A stretch of 64,000 bases of DNA from Gemmatimonadota bacterium (GTDB taxonomy: Bacteria > Gemmatimonadota > Gemmatimonadetes > Gemmatimonadales > Gemmatimonadaceae), in the NCBI GenBank assembly GCA_027622655.1, contig JAQBYI010000005.1, positions 1 through 64,000 of the forward strand, in the 5' to 3' direction. Shown here piece after piece: positions 1 through 8,424 of this stretch; the first letter of the stretch is position 1; every line of letters begins with the position of its first letter. The position numbers were made by a program, and so were the translations under genes. The notes under the pieces are model-generated. The model was given only the letters and a program-made list of their open reading frames with translations, was not told the origin of the DNA and ran no database searches.

Positions 1-1
1 G

Positions 2-595
2 GACGGCGGCGGAGCGGGACTTTTCGCCGCCATCGGCGGGCCTGCGGAATACATGAGGGGCAAGAAAGTCGGCGACAAACTTTTCAGCGACCAGTTCACG
101 CTGAAGAGCGACATCGGCAATGCGATGCTCCGTCAGTCGACGATCAACAACGACTTCAAGCCGGCGAAGCCTGTAACCTGGGTGGACAAAGGTGTGCTGG
201 CGGCGATGGGGCCGAACCAGGGCGCCGGGCTCAATCAGAGTCTCGTGCAGGAAGGCTCGGAACTTTCGATCGAGGACATGATCAAGCAGACCCGCCGCGG
301 TCTGCTCGTCTCTTCGTTCTGGTATATCCGTGGCGTGCCGTCGCAGGAAATACCGCTGCTCAACACCGGAATGACGCGCGACGGACTCTTTCTCATCGAA
401 AACGGCGAAATCGCCGGAGCCGTACAGAATTTCCGCTGGAACATGAGCCCCGTTGTCGGCTACTCGAACCTCTCGCTCGTCGGCAAGCCAGTCCCGATGG
501 AGACGGGTGAAGCGTTTGGAAACGGGAATGCCGCGCTTGTGCCACCCGTGCGTATCGAAGAGTTCTACATGACCTCGGTTTCACCTGCGGTCTAA
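2..595 (+). CDS. TldE/PmbA-type protein, C-terminal part (cut by window start)
   Basis: The last 197 residues of a TldD/PmbA-family protein are present. The frame is open from base 2, so the true start lies left of the window. Family members form heterodimeric metallopeptidases in which TldD holds the zinc and TldE/PmbA is the non-catalytic partner. What shows this is the TRDGLFLIENGEI strand pair, the following NFRWNMSP segment and the C-terminal EEFYMTS, all typical of the family's C-terminal barrel. No HExxxH motif is visible in this part, which fits the TldE role. It ends 31 bases before a TldD-like gene on the same strand, so the pair is probably co-transcribed. Whether it has an export signal like its partner cannot be seen. 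Confidence 0.8.
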   Translation, partial: DGGGAGLFAAIGGPAEYMRGKKVGDKLFSDQFTLKSDIGNAMLRQSTINNDFKPAKPVTWVDKGVLAAMGPNQGAGLNQSLVQEGSELSIEDMIKQTRRGLLVSSFWYIRGVPSQEIPLLNTGMTRDGLFLIENGEIAGAVQNFRWNMSPVVGYSNLSLVGKPVPMETGEAFGNGNAALVPPVRIEEFYMTSVSPAV

Positions 596-626
596 GCGGC
601 CTACTCGTCCTTGTCCCTATTCAAAC

Positions 627-2303
627 ATGTCTACTTCTCGCCGTGACTTCCTGAAGGGCACTGCCGGTGTGGCCGCGGTTTCGTTCTGGTCGAACGACAT
701 CGTCTCCGACATTCTCGCCACGTCCCCGTCTGGACGGGTTCTTGAGACGCGCTTCAAGGGGATGGCTGACATCATCCTCGCCGAAGCCAAATCGCTCGGT
801 TGCAGTTACGCCGATGTGCGTTTCACGCTCAATGCCAGTCCTCCTGGCGGTTCAGCGACATTCAGCGCAACCGGCGGCGGACGTGGTGGTGGTGGCGGCG
901 GTGGCGGTCGCGGTGGCGGTCGTGGTGGCGGTCGCGGTGGCGGTCGCGGTGGCGGCGACCAGTTGCGCGAGATTCCTGTCGACGCCGACCGGAAACCTGC
1001 AGGGTTCGGCGTTCGCGTCATCCATGGCGGCGTCTGGGGTTTTGCCAGCAGTCCGATTGTCACGGAAGACGAGATCCGTCGCATCACGCGAATGGCCACC
1101 GAGGTGGCCCGCGCCAGCGCGATTGCAAAGAAGGCCGACATGAAACTCACGCCGGTGCAGAAGTACATCGACAACTATGTGACGCCGTTCGTGAAGCATC
1201 CCACGTCGGTATCGGAAGACGACAAGAAGGCGTGGGCGGAGGCCATTGTCGACAAGGCGAAGGCCGTGCAGGGAGTCACCGCGGTCAACGTGTCGGCGAA
1301 TCATTCATACCAATGGCGCTACTTCGCATCGAGCGAGGGGTCGTACATCGAGCAGGAGCTGTACGTCACCACGCCGTCGATGAGCGTCACTGCGAAGGTC
1401 GGCGACGTTACGCGCACGCGGAACTATCCCGGCGTCGCGTCGTGCGGCGGCTGGGAAGTCGTCGAGCGTACCGATTTTCTCGAGGCCGCAGAGCGCGTTG
1501 CGAATGAAGCCGTCGAGTTCTGCACGGCGAAGCCGCTTGGCTCCAGCGGGCTGCGTGACCTGATCCTCTCGCCGTCGCACGCGATGCTCACGATTCACGA
1601 AATCGTGGCGCACGCAACCGAACTCGACCGCATCGTCGGCTACGAAGCCAACTACGCCGGCACCAGCTTCGTGAAGCTGAGCGACGTTGGCAAACTCAAG
1701 TACGGCTCCAAGCACATGAACATCACCGCCGACAAGACCGATGACGGTATCGGATCGGTGGGCTACGACGATGACGGCGTCAAGACAATGAAGTGGCCGC
1801 TCGTCAAGGAAGGCATACTCGTCGGTTTGCAGACCAATCGAGAGACTGCTCACTACGTGGGCGAGAACTTCAGTCGCGGATGCACATTCGGGAACTCGTG
1901 GCGCGACTATCCGTTCCTCCGAATGCCGAACGTGCATCTCGAGCCCGGCCCCGCCAACTCACCTACGCTGGCCGAAATGATCGCCGACGTGAAGGATGGC
2001 GTGATGATTGATGGGCGCGGCAGCTACTCGATCGACCAGCAGCGGTACAACGGCCAGTTCGGTGGCCACATGTTCTGGGAGATCAAGAACGGAAAGATCA
2101 CGCGGCAGTGCACCGACGTCACATACAACGCCATTACGACCGATTTCTGGGGCAACCTCGACGCCGTCACTGGGCCGAGCGAGTACCAGAAGCACGGCAC
2201 TGGCGGCGACGCCAAGGGTCAGCCAACGCAGACGAACTCCATTTCGCACGGCTCGCCGTACATGCTCGTGCGAAAGATGATGGTGGGGGCGGCGTTCGAC
2301 TGA
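627..2303 (+). CDS. TldD-like metallopeptidase with Tat signal and Gly/Arg-rich insert
   Basis: This 558-residue protein is the catalytic partner of the TldE-like gene just upstream. The zinc motif is HEIVAH (residues 324-329), followed by TELD, matching the HExxxH...E pattern of TldD. The C-terminal half has the family signatures LRMPNVHLEPG and GGHMFWEIKNG. The N-terminus reads SRRDFLKGTAGVAAVSF, a twin-arginine signal, so the protein is probably exported, whereas the well-known E. coli TldD is cytosolic. Residues 83-110 are almost only Gly and Arg. They are encoded by 12-base tandem units (about 900-956) and sit in a loop before the conserved core. TldD/TldE complexes cleave small or unfolded peptides; the substrate here is unknown. 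The family call is firm; the export call rests on the signal alone. Confidence 0.88.
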   Translation: MSTSRRDFLKGTAGVAAVSFWSNDIVSDILATSPSGRVLETRFKGMADIILAEAKSLGCSYADVRFTLNASPPGGSATFSATGGGRGGGGGGGGRGGGRGGGRGGGRGGGDQLREIPVDADRKPAGFGVRVIHGGVWGFASSPIVTEDEIRRITRMATEVARASAIAKKADMKLTPVQKYIDNYVTPFVKHPTSVSEDDKKAWAEAIVDKAKAVQGVTAVNVSANHSYQWRYFASSEGSYIEQELYVTTPSMSVTAKVGDVTRTRNYPGVASCGGWEVVERTDFLEAAERVANEAVEFCTAKPLGSSGLRDLILSPSHAMLTIHEIVAHATELDRIVGYEANYAGTSFVKLSDVGKLKYGSKHMNITADKTDDGIGSVGYDDDGVKTMKWPLVKEGILVGLQTNRETAHYVGENFSRGCTFGNSWRDYPFLRMPNVHLEPGPANSPTLAEMIADVKDGVMIDGRGSYSIDQQRYNGQFGGHMFWEIKNGKITRQCTDVTYNAITTDFWGNLDAVTGPSEYQKHGTGGDAKGQPTQTNSISHGSPYMLVRKMMVGAAFD

Positions 2304-2605
2304 GCCGGGATCGTGTTTCTTGGCAGGAATGGAGGCGGCGGGTCCGGAGTTCGGGCCCGTCGCTTTGTCGTCGCTGCGCTCTGTTCGCCAGGTGCTGGGC
2401 TGCCGGCAGTGCAGCGTAGCGCGGTGCCGAATCGTCAGGCCCGTCAGTCAACCGTTCCTTCTACTCCGCAAAAGGCGAAATCATGAGCTTCACTATCGCG
2501 GCAGTCGCCACATCCATCGCCGGCTTGGCCACCGCTGAGCACGGCCCACCGGCCGTCGGCGTCATCGCGATGTAGTGCTTTTGTCTCCCGTCCATCCGTT
2601 CCAAG
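2304..2605. other. Intergenic stretch with one possible 30-codon ORF
   Basis: About 300 bases lie between tldD and the next ORF. The only coding hint is a 30-codon plus-strand ORF at 2483-2575 beginning MSFTIAAVATSIAG, with AAAGG eight bases before its ATG. It would encode a small hydrophobic peptide, but nothing else supports it. I see no hairpin followed by a T run. Confidence 0.4.
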
Positions 2606-2863
2606 ATGTCGGACCCCGCCATCCCATCCGCCGTGCGTGTTGTCCGCGGCAACTCAGGGGAGCTGACTGTCGACGATCATGATCGAATAGAGAGCTTCAT
2701 CAACCGCTATTCGCTGTATGACCGCAAGACGCTCGATGCGGCGACGTATGTGTGGCTCTGCCTTGATTCCAAGGGGCGCATTGTCGGAACCACCGCGGTG
2801 CGACGCGTCAGACTCGCCGCGGGCGTCGGCGTACACCGTCGGCCGGCTAAGTATTGCTCCTAG
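2606..2863 (+). CDS. Short hypothetical protein, possibly a truncated GNAT-like domain
   Basis: This 85-residue ORF has a convincing first two thirds: amphipathic segments (DRIESFINRYSLYD) and the strand pair YVWLCLDSKGRIVGTTAVR, which looks like the first β-strands of a GNAT acetyltransferase. The acetyl-CoA-binding part is absent. The last 15 residues are basic and unlike the rest, and the stop overlaps the stop of the convergent NHL gene by four bases. No Shine-Dalgarno sequence precedes the ATG. It is either a 3'-truncated remnant or a chance ORF. The GNAT resemblance is weak. Confidence 0.35.
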   Translation: MSDPAIPSAVRVVRGNSGELTVDDHDRIESFINRYSLYDRKTLDAATYVWLCLDSKGRIVGTTAVRRVRLAAGVGVHRRPAKYCS

Positions 2864-4017
2864 CCGGGCGGCTTGACGGCAGAGGCGGGCCTCGTGCCCG
2901 TGAGGATCCACCGCTGGATCCGCCGGCCATTTCCTGCCTCACCGGTATACATCCGGTTTTTCGAATCGATCGCGATCATGTGCGCGCGGATGAACTCGCC
3001 GGCCTGGCGGCCAGGCCTGCCGAACCGATCCAGAATCTGGAGATCTTTCCGGCCCAGGATCCACACCCGCATGTTCGTGCCGTCCATCAGATACAGGATG
3101 CTCTGTTCCGGATCGCGCGAGACCTGCAGGCTGAACCCGCTCCCGGATCCGCGCGTCTCCGGCCGAACGAACTTCTCCATCAGATACTCGCCGTTCTGGC
3201 GAAACACCTGAATGCGGCTGCCACGGCGGTCCGCGACATAAATCAGTCCGTCCTTCGTGCCGACGAGGCCGTGCAGCGTGGAATACTGCTGTGGTGGCTG
3301 GTCCACGTTGACGGGGTATTCGTACCTCTCGGTGTCGCTCGGCGTCTTGCCGTAGGCACCCCAATGACGGATGTACTTGCCCGTGCCGGCGTCGTACACC
3401 ACCACGCGCTTGTTGCGATAGCCGTCGGCGATGAACAGTTCGTTGGTCTTTGGCTCGACGTAGAAGTTGGCGGGCCCTCCGAGATGATCGGGGTCGTTGC
3501 TCCCCTTGTTTACACCCGGCGTGCCGATCGTCATCACGTGCTTGCCGTCCTGCGTGAACTTCATCACGTGGGAGCCATTGCTCGTGCCCATCCACACGAA
3601 GCCGTTGTGGTCGATGTAGATCCCGTGCTCCTGATCGAACCAGGTGTAGCCCTCGCCGGGACCTCCCCAGGACCGCACCACCTTGCCGTCGGGGTCGAGT
3701 TCCAGCACCGGCGGTGCCGGGATGCAGCAGTCGGCAATGGGCGGCTCCACTGCAGCACCGATCTCCTGCGGGGTCAGGCTCGACGGCATGTGGATCACCC
3801 ACAGGTGATCGTTGTCGTCAACGAACAGGCCTCTGATGTCCCCCCAGATCCAGTCGTTCGGAAGCGTCGGCGGCCACGAGGGATCGATCTCGTAGATGGG
3901 CAGGTTGCTGGCCGTTGGCGAGCCAGGAGCCACTTTGGCATTGGCTCCCTGGGCGCCAGCGATGGCGGGCGCGAAAAGCCACACCGCGAGGGCGACGAAC
4001 TTCGGCAACTTGCTCAT
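2860..4017 (-). CDS. Exported NHL-repeat six-bladed β-propeller protein
   Basis: The protein has 385 residues. I start it at MSKLPKFVALAVW rather than the longer frame because GGAAGAGG stands just before this ATG and a clean signal peptide follows, ending at AGAQG. The mature part has repeated propeller blades: WIWGDIRGLFVDDNDHLWV, HGIYIDHNGFVWMG, FIADGYRNKRVVVYD, IYVADRRGSRIQVF and HMIAIDSKNRMYTGE, each with the D-x-x-G/N-x-x-W/Y turn of NHL repeats. Bacterial members are called NHL-repeat or peptidylglycine-lyase-like proteins; the lyase activity is not demonstrated for them. It probably acts in the periplasm or outside the cell in binding or hydrolysis. It stands alone on the minus strand, divergent from the DUF3052 gene. 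Confidence 0.75.
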   Translation of the reverse strand: MSKLPKFVALAVWLFAPAIAGAQGANAKVAPGSPTASNLPIYEIDPSWPPTLPNDWIWGDIRGLFVDDNDHLWVIHMPSSLTPQEIGAAVEPPIADCCIPAPPVLELDPDGKVVRSWGGPGEGYTWFDQEHGIYIDHNGFVWMGTSNGSHVMKFTQDGKHVMTIGTPGVNKGSNDPDHLGGPANFYVEPKTNELFIADGYRNKRVVVYDAGTGKYIRHWGAYGKTPSDTERYEYPVNVDQPPQQYSTLHGLVGTKDGLIYVADRRGSRIQVFRQNGEYLMEKFVRPETRGSGSGFSLQVSRDPEQSILYLMDGTNMRVWILGRKDLQILDRFGRPGRQAGEFIRAHMIAIDSKNRMYTGEAGNGRRIQRWILTGTRPASAVKPPG

Positions 4018-4361
4018 GTTCCTCTTCCGGATAGGAAATTCGATCGGGGGGTTTGGAAAGTATGGCGAGGCTCGGCACCCTGCGCGAGGCGCCTGCGCGA
4101 GGCGCCCGCGCTTGAGACCAGGGCAAACGCATTTGCGTCGTGTGGCTCCGGAATGGATATTCGCTAACGTCGCGCGCCGAACGCCTCGATTCCGATTGTT
4201 CCGCGCGCAGCTCTGCCGTGGCACGGACATCACGAAGACGCGTCCTCACTCGCGAGGAGAGTCACATTACGAATTGCGCTCGCACTAGAATCGTCTGCTG
4301 CTCAGACATTACTTGACGCCACGGCAAGGGGACCGGGCGCACCCCGCGCGGAGAAGCCGCG
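4018..4361. other. Divergent intergenic region with a 13-bp tandem duplication
   Basis: This 344-base region separates the NHL gene (minus) from the DUF3052 gene (plus) and must hold both promoters, but I see no convincing -35/-10 pair. It contains a perfect 13-base direct duplication, TGCGCGAGGCGCC, at 4081-4093 and 4094-4106. No RNA gene or terminator is evident. Confidence 0.5.
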
Positions 4362-4790
4362 TTGACTGATCGAACCCGTTCCGCAACACCCGGATACTCC
4401 GGAACGCCTCTGACGAACAAGTTGGGGATCCAGGACGGCAGTCGAGTACTTCCGCTTGATAGTCCACCGGAGTACGCCGCGATCCTCGGCCCCCTGCCGT
4501 CCGGAGCCCTGCTGGTGGGGCGCGTCGGTGCTGCGGTGGACGTGGCGCACGTCTTTGCCGTCCATCGGGTGAAGCTCATCCGGCACCTGACGCGGCTCCG
4601 TAAATCGCTTCGACCAGATGCCGCGGTGTGGGTGTCGTGGCCGAAGAAATCCGCGAAAGTGCCGACGGATATTACCGAGGATGTCATCCGCGCGGTCGCG
4701 CTACCGATGGGCTTCGTTGATATTAAGGTCTGTGCCGTTACTGATGTGTGGTCTGGCCTGAAACTCGTGGTCAGGAAGGAACTGCGGTAA
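4362..4790 (+). CDS. DUF3052 family protein
   Basis: This 142-residue soluble protein matches DUF3052 along its whole length: the opening YSGTPLTNKLGI, the middle VDVAHVFAVHRVKL, then WVSWPKKSAKVPTDITEDV and the closing VKVCAVTDVWSGLKLVVRK. The family's function is unknown; its members are small α/β proteins without an evident catalytic motif. The start is TTG, supported by GGAG eight bases upstream. The next gene, a 61-residue small protein, begins 60 bases downstream on the same strand, so the two may share a transcript. Confidence 0.85.
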   Translation: MTDRTRSATPGYSGTPLTNKLGIQDGSRVLPLDSPPEYAAILGPLPSGALLVGRVGAAVDVAHVFAVHRVKLIRHLTRLRKSLRPDAAVWVSWPKKSAKVPTDITEDVIRAVALPMGFVDIKVCAVTDVWSGLKLVVRKELR

Positions 4791-4850
4791 GCGCCCTCTG
4801 GACTGCCGACACGGCCGACAACGGGACGCAACTTAGACGAGGTACTGCAA

Positions 4851-5036
4851 ATGGCGGACGCTCTTTCTCGATGGCGCGGCAAGTACGTGACAGTGTTCTA
4901 TGCCGATCGTACGCTGGCCGAGGCCGAAGGCAAGATGTCGGACGTGGACACCTCGGGGATTGTCGTCGACTTGCCGGGCGGCCGCACATTCATCCCGTAT
5001 GTCGCGGTTCTTCACATCGTTGGGCCCAAAGAGTGA
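4851..5036 (+). CDS. Small (61 aa) hypothetical protein, possibly Sm/Hfq-like fold
   Basis: A 61-residue ORF with an ATG preceded by GAGG at eight bases and a coding-like composition. It begins MADALSRWRGKYVTVFYADR, goes on with a turn and GKMSDVDTSGIVVDLPGG, and ends FIPYVAVLHIVGP. A short helix followed by five β-strands, with a final IPYVAVLHI strand, resembles the layout of Hfq (helix, bent strands, last strand YKHAISTVVP). This is pattern resemblance only, because the Hfq signature residues are not all present. It lies between the DUF3052 gene and a signal-peptide-bearing peptidase. I am fairly sure it is a gene and unsure of the fold. Confidence 0.6.
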   Translation: MADALSRWRGKYVTVFYADRTLAEAEGKMSDVDTSGIVVDLPGGRTFIPYVAVLHIVGPKE

Positions 5037-5064
5037 CCGCGCCAACGGCAAGCGGAGCTGTCTT

Positions 5065-6327
5065 GTGAACGCTCGGAAAGGGATCGCCGCGCTGTCGTTG
5101 CTGTCGGTGCTGTTGTTGCTCGCACTGAACGCTCAGATCGCTCAGGCGCAGAAACCGCGCGAACGCGACCTCAAGCTTCCGATCGGCGGCACACCCGGCG
5201 CGCTCGACGCGATTACGGACGTGGCCGGCGTCGAAGTTGGCTCCACGACGCTGATTTCCGGAACCGGGAAACTGGTGGTCGGCAGAGGGCCTGTCCGCAC
5301 AGGTGTGACAGTCGTGCTCCCGCGCGGAAAGGCGAATCCCGATCCCGTCTTTGCAGCGTGGTTCACGCTCAATGGCAATGGAGAAATGACCGGCACGACG
5401 TGGGTGCAGGAGAGCGGGCTGCTCGAGGGCCCCGTCGCGATCACCAACACGCACAGTGTGGGAGTGGTACGCGATGCAATCATCCAATGGGAAAATTCAC
5501 AGAAGAACGCGCTGCAGCCGTGGTGGCTCCCTGTGGTCGCCGAGACCTTCGACGGCCGGCTGAACGACATCAACGGCTTTCACGTCAAACCCGAGCACGT
5601 GATCTCAGCGCTGAACGGCGCAACCGGCGGTATTCCGCGCGAGGGTGCGGTCGGCGGCGGGACGGGAATGGTCTGCCACGGATTCAAGGGCGGCATTGGC
5701 ACGGCGTCGCGTAAGCTTTCGCAGGCGGAGGGCGGATACACAGTTGGCGTCCTCGTCCAATGCAACTATGGCTCGCGCTCCAATCTGCGCATTGCGGGCG
5801 TACCAATCGGTGAAGAGATCCCGGACCTCTTGTCGTGCTTCGCTAATGCCGACGCATTTCCTCCCGGGTCGCCGCGCAGGCGCTGCAGCGCAACGGCCGG
5901 AGGCACCGACGGTGCTGCGGCGCGAGTCGACACCGACGCGGACGCCGATGTGGGTTCGATCATTGTTGTCGTCGCCACCGACGCGCCGCTCCTGCCGCAC
6001 CAGCTCAAGCGAATCGCTACGCGCGTGACGCTCGGCATCGGACGGCAGGGTGGATTTGGCGGCAACAGTTCCGGTGATATCTTCATCGCGTTCTCCACGG
6101 CAAATCCGCGAGCGTGGTTCGACGATCCGCCGGTGAAGTCGCTCCAGATGCTCGCCAATGACCACATGACGCCGCTCTTTCAGGCCACGGCACAGGCGAC
6201 TGAAGCGGCGATCACCAACGCCCTGCTAGCCGCGGAAACCATGACCGGCGCAGACGACTATCGCGTCTTTGCGATGCCCGTAGACCGAATGCTCAACGCG
6301 ATGCGAAAGTACGGAAGGTTACCGTAG
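5065..6327 (+). CDS. P1-family (DmpA/S58) aminopeptidase, exported
   Basis: This 420-residue protein is an Ntn-type L-aminopeptidase/D-Ala-esterase homologue. The start is GTG, chosen because GGAG stands seven bases upstream and a signal peptide follows at once (ALSLLSVLLLLALNAQIAQAQ), placing the enzyme outside the cytoplasm. Family members are made as a precursor that cleaves itself before the nucleophilic serine; the GGNSSGDIFIAFS segment (around residues 333-345) carries it, with Ser336 before Gly-Asp in the expected place. Earlier family blocks are DAITDVAGVEVGSTT, GVTVVLPRG and the PREGAVGGGTGM glycine loop. The usual Gly before the nucleophile is Ser here. It lies among other exported peptidases and probably releases amino acids from peptides. 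Confidence 0.88.
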   Translation: MNARKGIAALSLLSVLLLLALNAQIAQAQKPRERDLKLPIGGTPGALDAITDVAGVEVGSTTLISGTGKLVVGRGPVRTGVTVVLPRGKANPDPVFAAWFTLNGNGEMTGTTWVQESGLLEGPVAITNTHSVGVVRDAIIQWENSQKNALQPWWLPVVAETFDGRLNDINGFHVKPEHVISALNGATGGIPREGAVGGGTGMVCHGFKGGIGTASRKLSQAEGGYTVGVLVQCNYGSRSNLRIAGVPIGEEIPDLLSCFANADAFPPGSPRRRCSATAGGTDGAAARVDTDADADVGSIIVVVATDAPLLPHQLKRIATRVTLGIGRQGGFGGNSSGDIFIAFSTANPRAWFDDPPVKSLQMLANDHMTPLFQATAQATEAAITNALLAAETMTGADDYRVFAMPVDRMLNAMRKYGRLP

Positions 6328-6338
6328 CTTCCGGTCAC

Positions 6339-6391
6339 GCCGACTGCGCGCCGACTGCGCGCCGACTGCGCGTCCACTGCGCGTCCACTGC
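6339..6391. repeat. 11-bp tandem repeat, about five units
   Basis: Three perfect copies of GCCGACTGCGC are followed by two variants reading GTCCACTGCGC, the last one incomplete. They fill the gap between the P1 peptidase stop and the PQQ dehydrogenase start, ending 15 bases before the ATG. Confidence 0.9.
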
Positions 6392-6406
6392 AACCACATC
6401 ATCGCA

Positions 6407-8350
6407 ATGAACCTTCCCGTGCAGAAACTTCGGCGCGCCGCGTTGCTTCTTGTTCTTGTTCCGGCCGTAGCGGCAGCGCAGGCGCAGGCGACGGTGTCGC
6501 CGCCCGCGGGCGAATGGCCGAACTATCACCGCGACCTGGCGAGCACCCGCTACTCGCCGCTTGAACAGATCACGCGCGAGAACGTCTCGCGTCTTCAGGT
6601 CGCGTGGACGTGGAAACCCGACACGGCACAGTCGGCGGCCGTGTACAAGAACGAGAACACGCCGATCATGATTGGCGGCGTGCTCTACTTCACGACGGGG
6701 CTGCGCCGCGACGTGGTGGCCGCCGACCCGAGCACCGGCGCCGAGAAATGGCACTGGCGTTCCGAAGAAGCAGCGGTCCGGTTCGAGAACTCACCTCGTG
6801 TTGGACCGGGCCGGGGCGTTTCGTATTGGACGGACGGGCGCGAGTCGCGAATCTTCGTCGTGACGCCGGGCTTTTTCCTTGTCGCGCTCGACGCGAAAAC
6901 AGGGAAGCAGGTTCCATCGTTCGGTACGAATGGCGTCGTGGACCTCAAGCTCCAGCTGGGCGTCCCGCTCAATCCGGACAGCGCCGTTATCGGCAACAGC
7001 TCGCCGCCAATCGTGTTCGAGAACACGGTCGTGGTCGGGCCTGCGCTACGGGAAGGATCGCGGCCACCGTCGTTTCGCAACGTGCCCGGGCGTGTGATGG
7101 CGTTCGATGCCGTGACCGGCGCCCTCAAGTGGCGGTTCAACACCATTCCGCAATCAGGCGAGTTCGGTAACGATACGTGGCTCGACGGCTCCGCAGAGTA
7201 CACGGGGAATGCCGGCGTCTGGGCGCCGATGACTGTTGACGCGAAACTTGGCTATCTCTATCTCCCCGTCGAAGCAGGCACGGGCGATTACTACGGTGGC
7301 CATCGGCCCGGCGACAATCTCTTCTCGTCGTCGCTCGTATGCCTCGACATGCGCACCGGCAAGCGCGTCTGGCACTTCCAGCTTGTTCATCACGACATCT
7401 GGGATCGCGACGTTCCCACCGCTCCGATTCTCACCGACATCACAGTTGATGGCCGGCTCATCGAAGCCGTGGCCCAGATCACCAAGCAGGGATACACGTA
7501 CGTGTTCGACAGGGTGACGGGGAAACCGGTGTGGCCGATCATCGAGCGCGCTGTGCCCCAGACCGACGTGCCGGGCGAACGCAGCGCACCCACGCAGCCG
7601 ATTCCAACCAAGCCGCCGCCGTTCGACGTGCAGGGCATTACGATCGACGGCCTCATCGACTTCACTCCCGCGCTGCGAGCCGCGGCCATCGAAGCAGTGA
7701 AGCCATTCCGCCTCGGGCAACTGAACACGCCACCGTCTGTCGTGGGCGCACCGGACGGGACGATGGGTACACTTTCCGTTCCCGGCGCCGTGGGAGGCGC
7801 CAACTGGGAGCATGGCTCGTTTGATCCTGAAACGGGCACCCTGTACGTCGGATCGTTCACAAATCCGTTCAACTTTGGTCTTGCCAGCGACTCGGCGCGC
7901 TCGGACATGCGCTACGTCGGCCGTGCAGGGCGCGTGCCGTCCGTCAGTGAGCTTCCACTTCTCAAGCCGCCGTACAATCGCATTACCGCGATTGATCTCA
8001 ATCGTGGCGAGCAACTTTGGATGGTGCCCGGTGGCGACACGCCGGATCGTGTCAAGAACAATCCTGCGCTTGCAGGCTTGACCATTCCCACCACCGGGGC
8101 CCTCACGCGGCCGGCCGTGATGGCCACGAGGACGCTCCTCTTCGCTACCGAAGGCTGGGGAAGTCGCGCGGTGCTCCATGTGCACGACAAGCGCACGGGA
8201 GAGCGAGTCGCGGACATCCCGCTGCCCGGTTCGGTCGGCGGTTCGCCAATGAGCTACATGGTGGACGGACGCCAATACATCGCACTCTGGGTTGGCGTTG
8301 AAGGCAGGATGGCGGCTGAGCTAATCACGCTCGCGCTGCCGCGCGACTAG
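6407..8350 (+). CDS. PQQ-dependent dehydrogenase (quinoprotein β-propeller), exported
   Basis: The 647-residue protein opens with a signal peptide (RAALLLVLVPAVAAAQAQ) and continues as an eight-bladed quinoprotein propeller. Typical family segments are WPNYHRDLASTRYSPL near the N-terminus, the tryptophan-docking motif DAKTGKQVPSFGTNGVVDLK, and LVHHDIWDRDVPTAPILTD, which contributes to the PQQ pocket. The C-terminal WMVPGGDTPDRVKNNP is also characteristic. No CxxCH haem motif is present, so this is the haem-free glucose/alcohol dehydrogenase type, acting in the periplasm and passing electrons to quinone or a cytochrome. No PQQ biosynthesis gene is in the window. A terminator-like hairpin follows. 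The alcohol or sugar substrate cannot be read from the sequence. Confidence 0.88.
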   Translation: MNLPVQKLRRAALLLVLVPAVAAAQAQATVSPPAGEWPNYHRDLASTRYSPLEQITRENVSRLQVAWTWKPDTAQSAAVYKNENTPIMIGGVLYFTTGLRRDVVAADPSTGAEKWHWRSEEAAVRFENSPRVGPGRGVSYWTDGRESRIFVVTPGFFLVALDAKTGKQVPSFGTNGVVDLKLQLGVPLNPDSAVIGNSSPPIVFENTVVVGPALREGSRPPSFRNVPGRVMAFDAVTGALKWRFNTIPQSGEFGNDTWLDGSAEYTGNAGVWAPMTVDAKLGYLYLPVEAGTGDYYGGHRPGDNLFSSSLVCLDMRTGKRVWHFQLVHHDIWDRDVPTAPILTDITVDGRLIEAVAQITKQGYTYVFDRVTGKPVWPIIERAVPQTDVPGERSAPTQPIPTKPPPFDVQGITIDGLIDFTPALRAAAIEAVKPFRLGQLNTPPSVVGAPDGTMGTLSVPGAVGGANWEHGSFDPETGTLYVGSFTNPFNFGLASDSARSDMRYVGRAGRVPSVSELPLLKPPYNRITAIDLNRGEQLWMVPGGDTPDRVKNNPALAGLTIPTTGALTRPAVMATRTLLFATEGWGSRAVLHVHDKRTGERVADIPLPGSVGGSPMSYMVDGRQYIALWVGVEGRMAAELITLALPRD

Positions 8351-8424
8351 GCGCGCGCCCGCTGAGTACCCGCGGAAGTGGCTGCCTCACGGAGGCGATG
8401 CGGAGGGGCGAACGGACGGGAGCG

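Noticed and set aside
806-1174. Long proline-rich ORF on the minus strand opposite the Gly/Arg insert of tldD
   Set aside because: It is the complement of a G-rich repeat, so lacks stops by composition; no ribosome site and no family pattern. The same applies to the Pro-rich antisense frames near 9189, 12052 and 17558.
2483-2575. 30-codon hydrophobic ORF (MSFTIAAVATSIAG...) with an AAAGG upstream
   Set aside because: Too short and without recognisable family; mentioned under the intergenic entry but not called as a gene.
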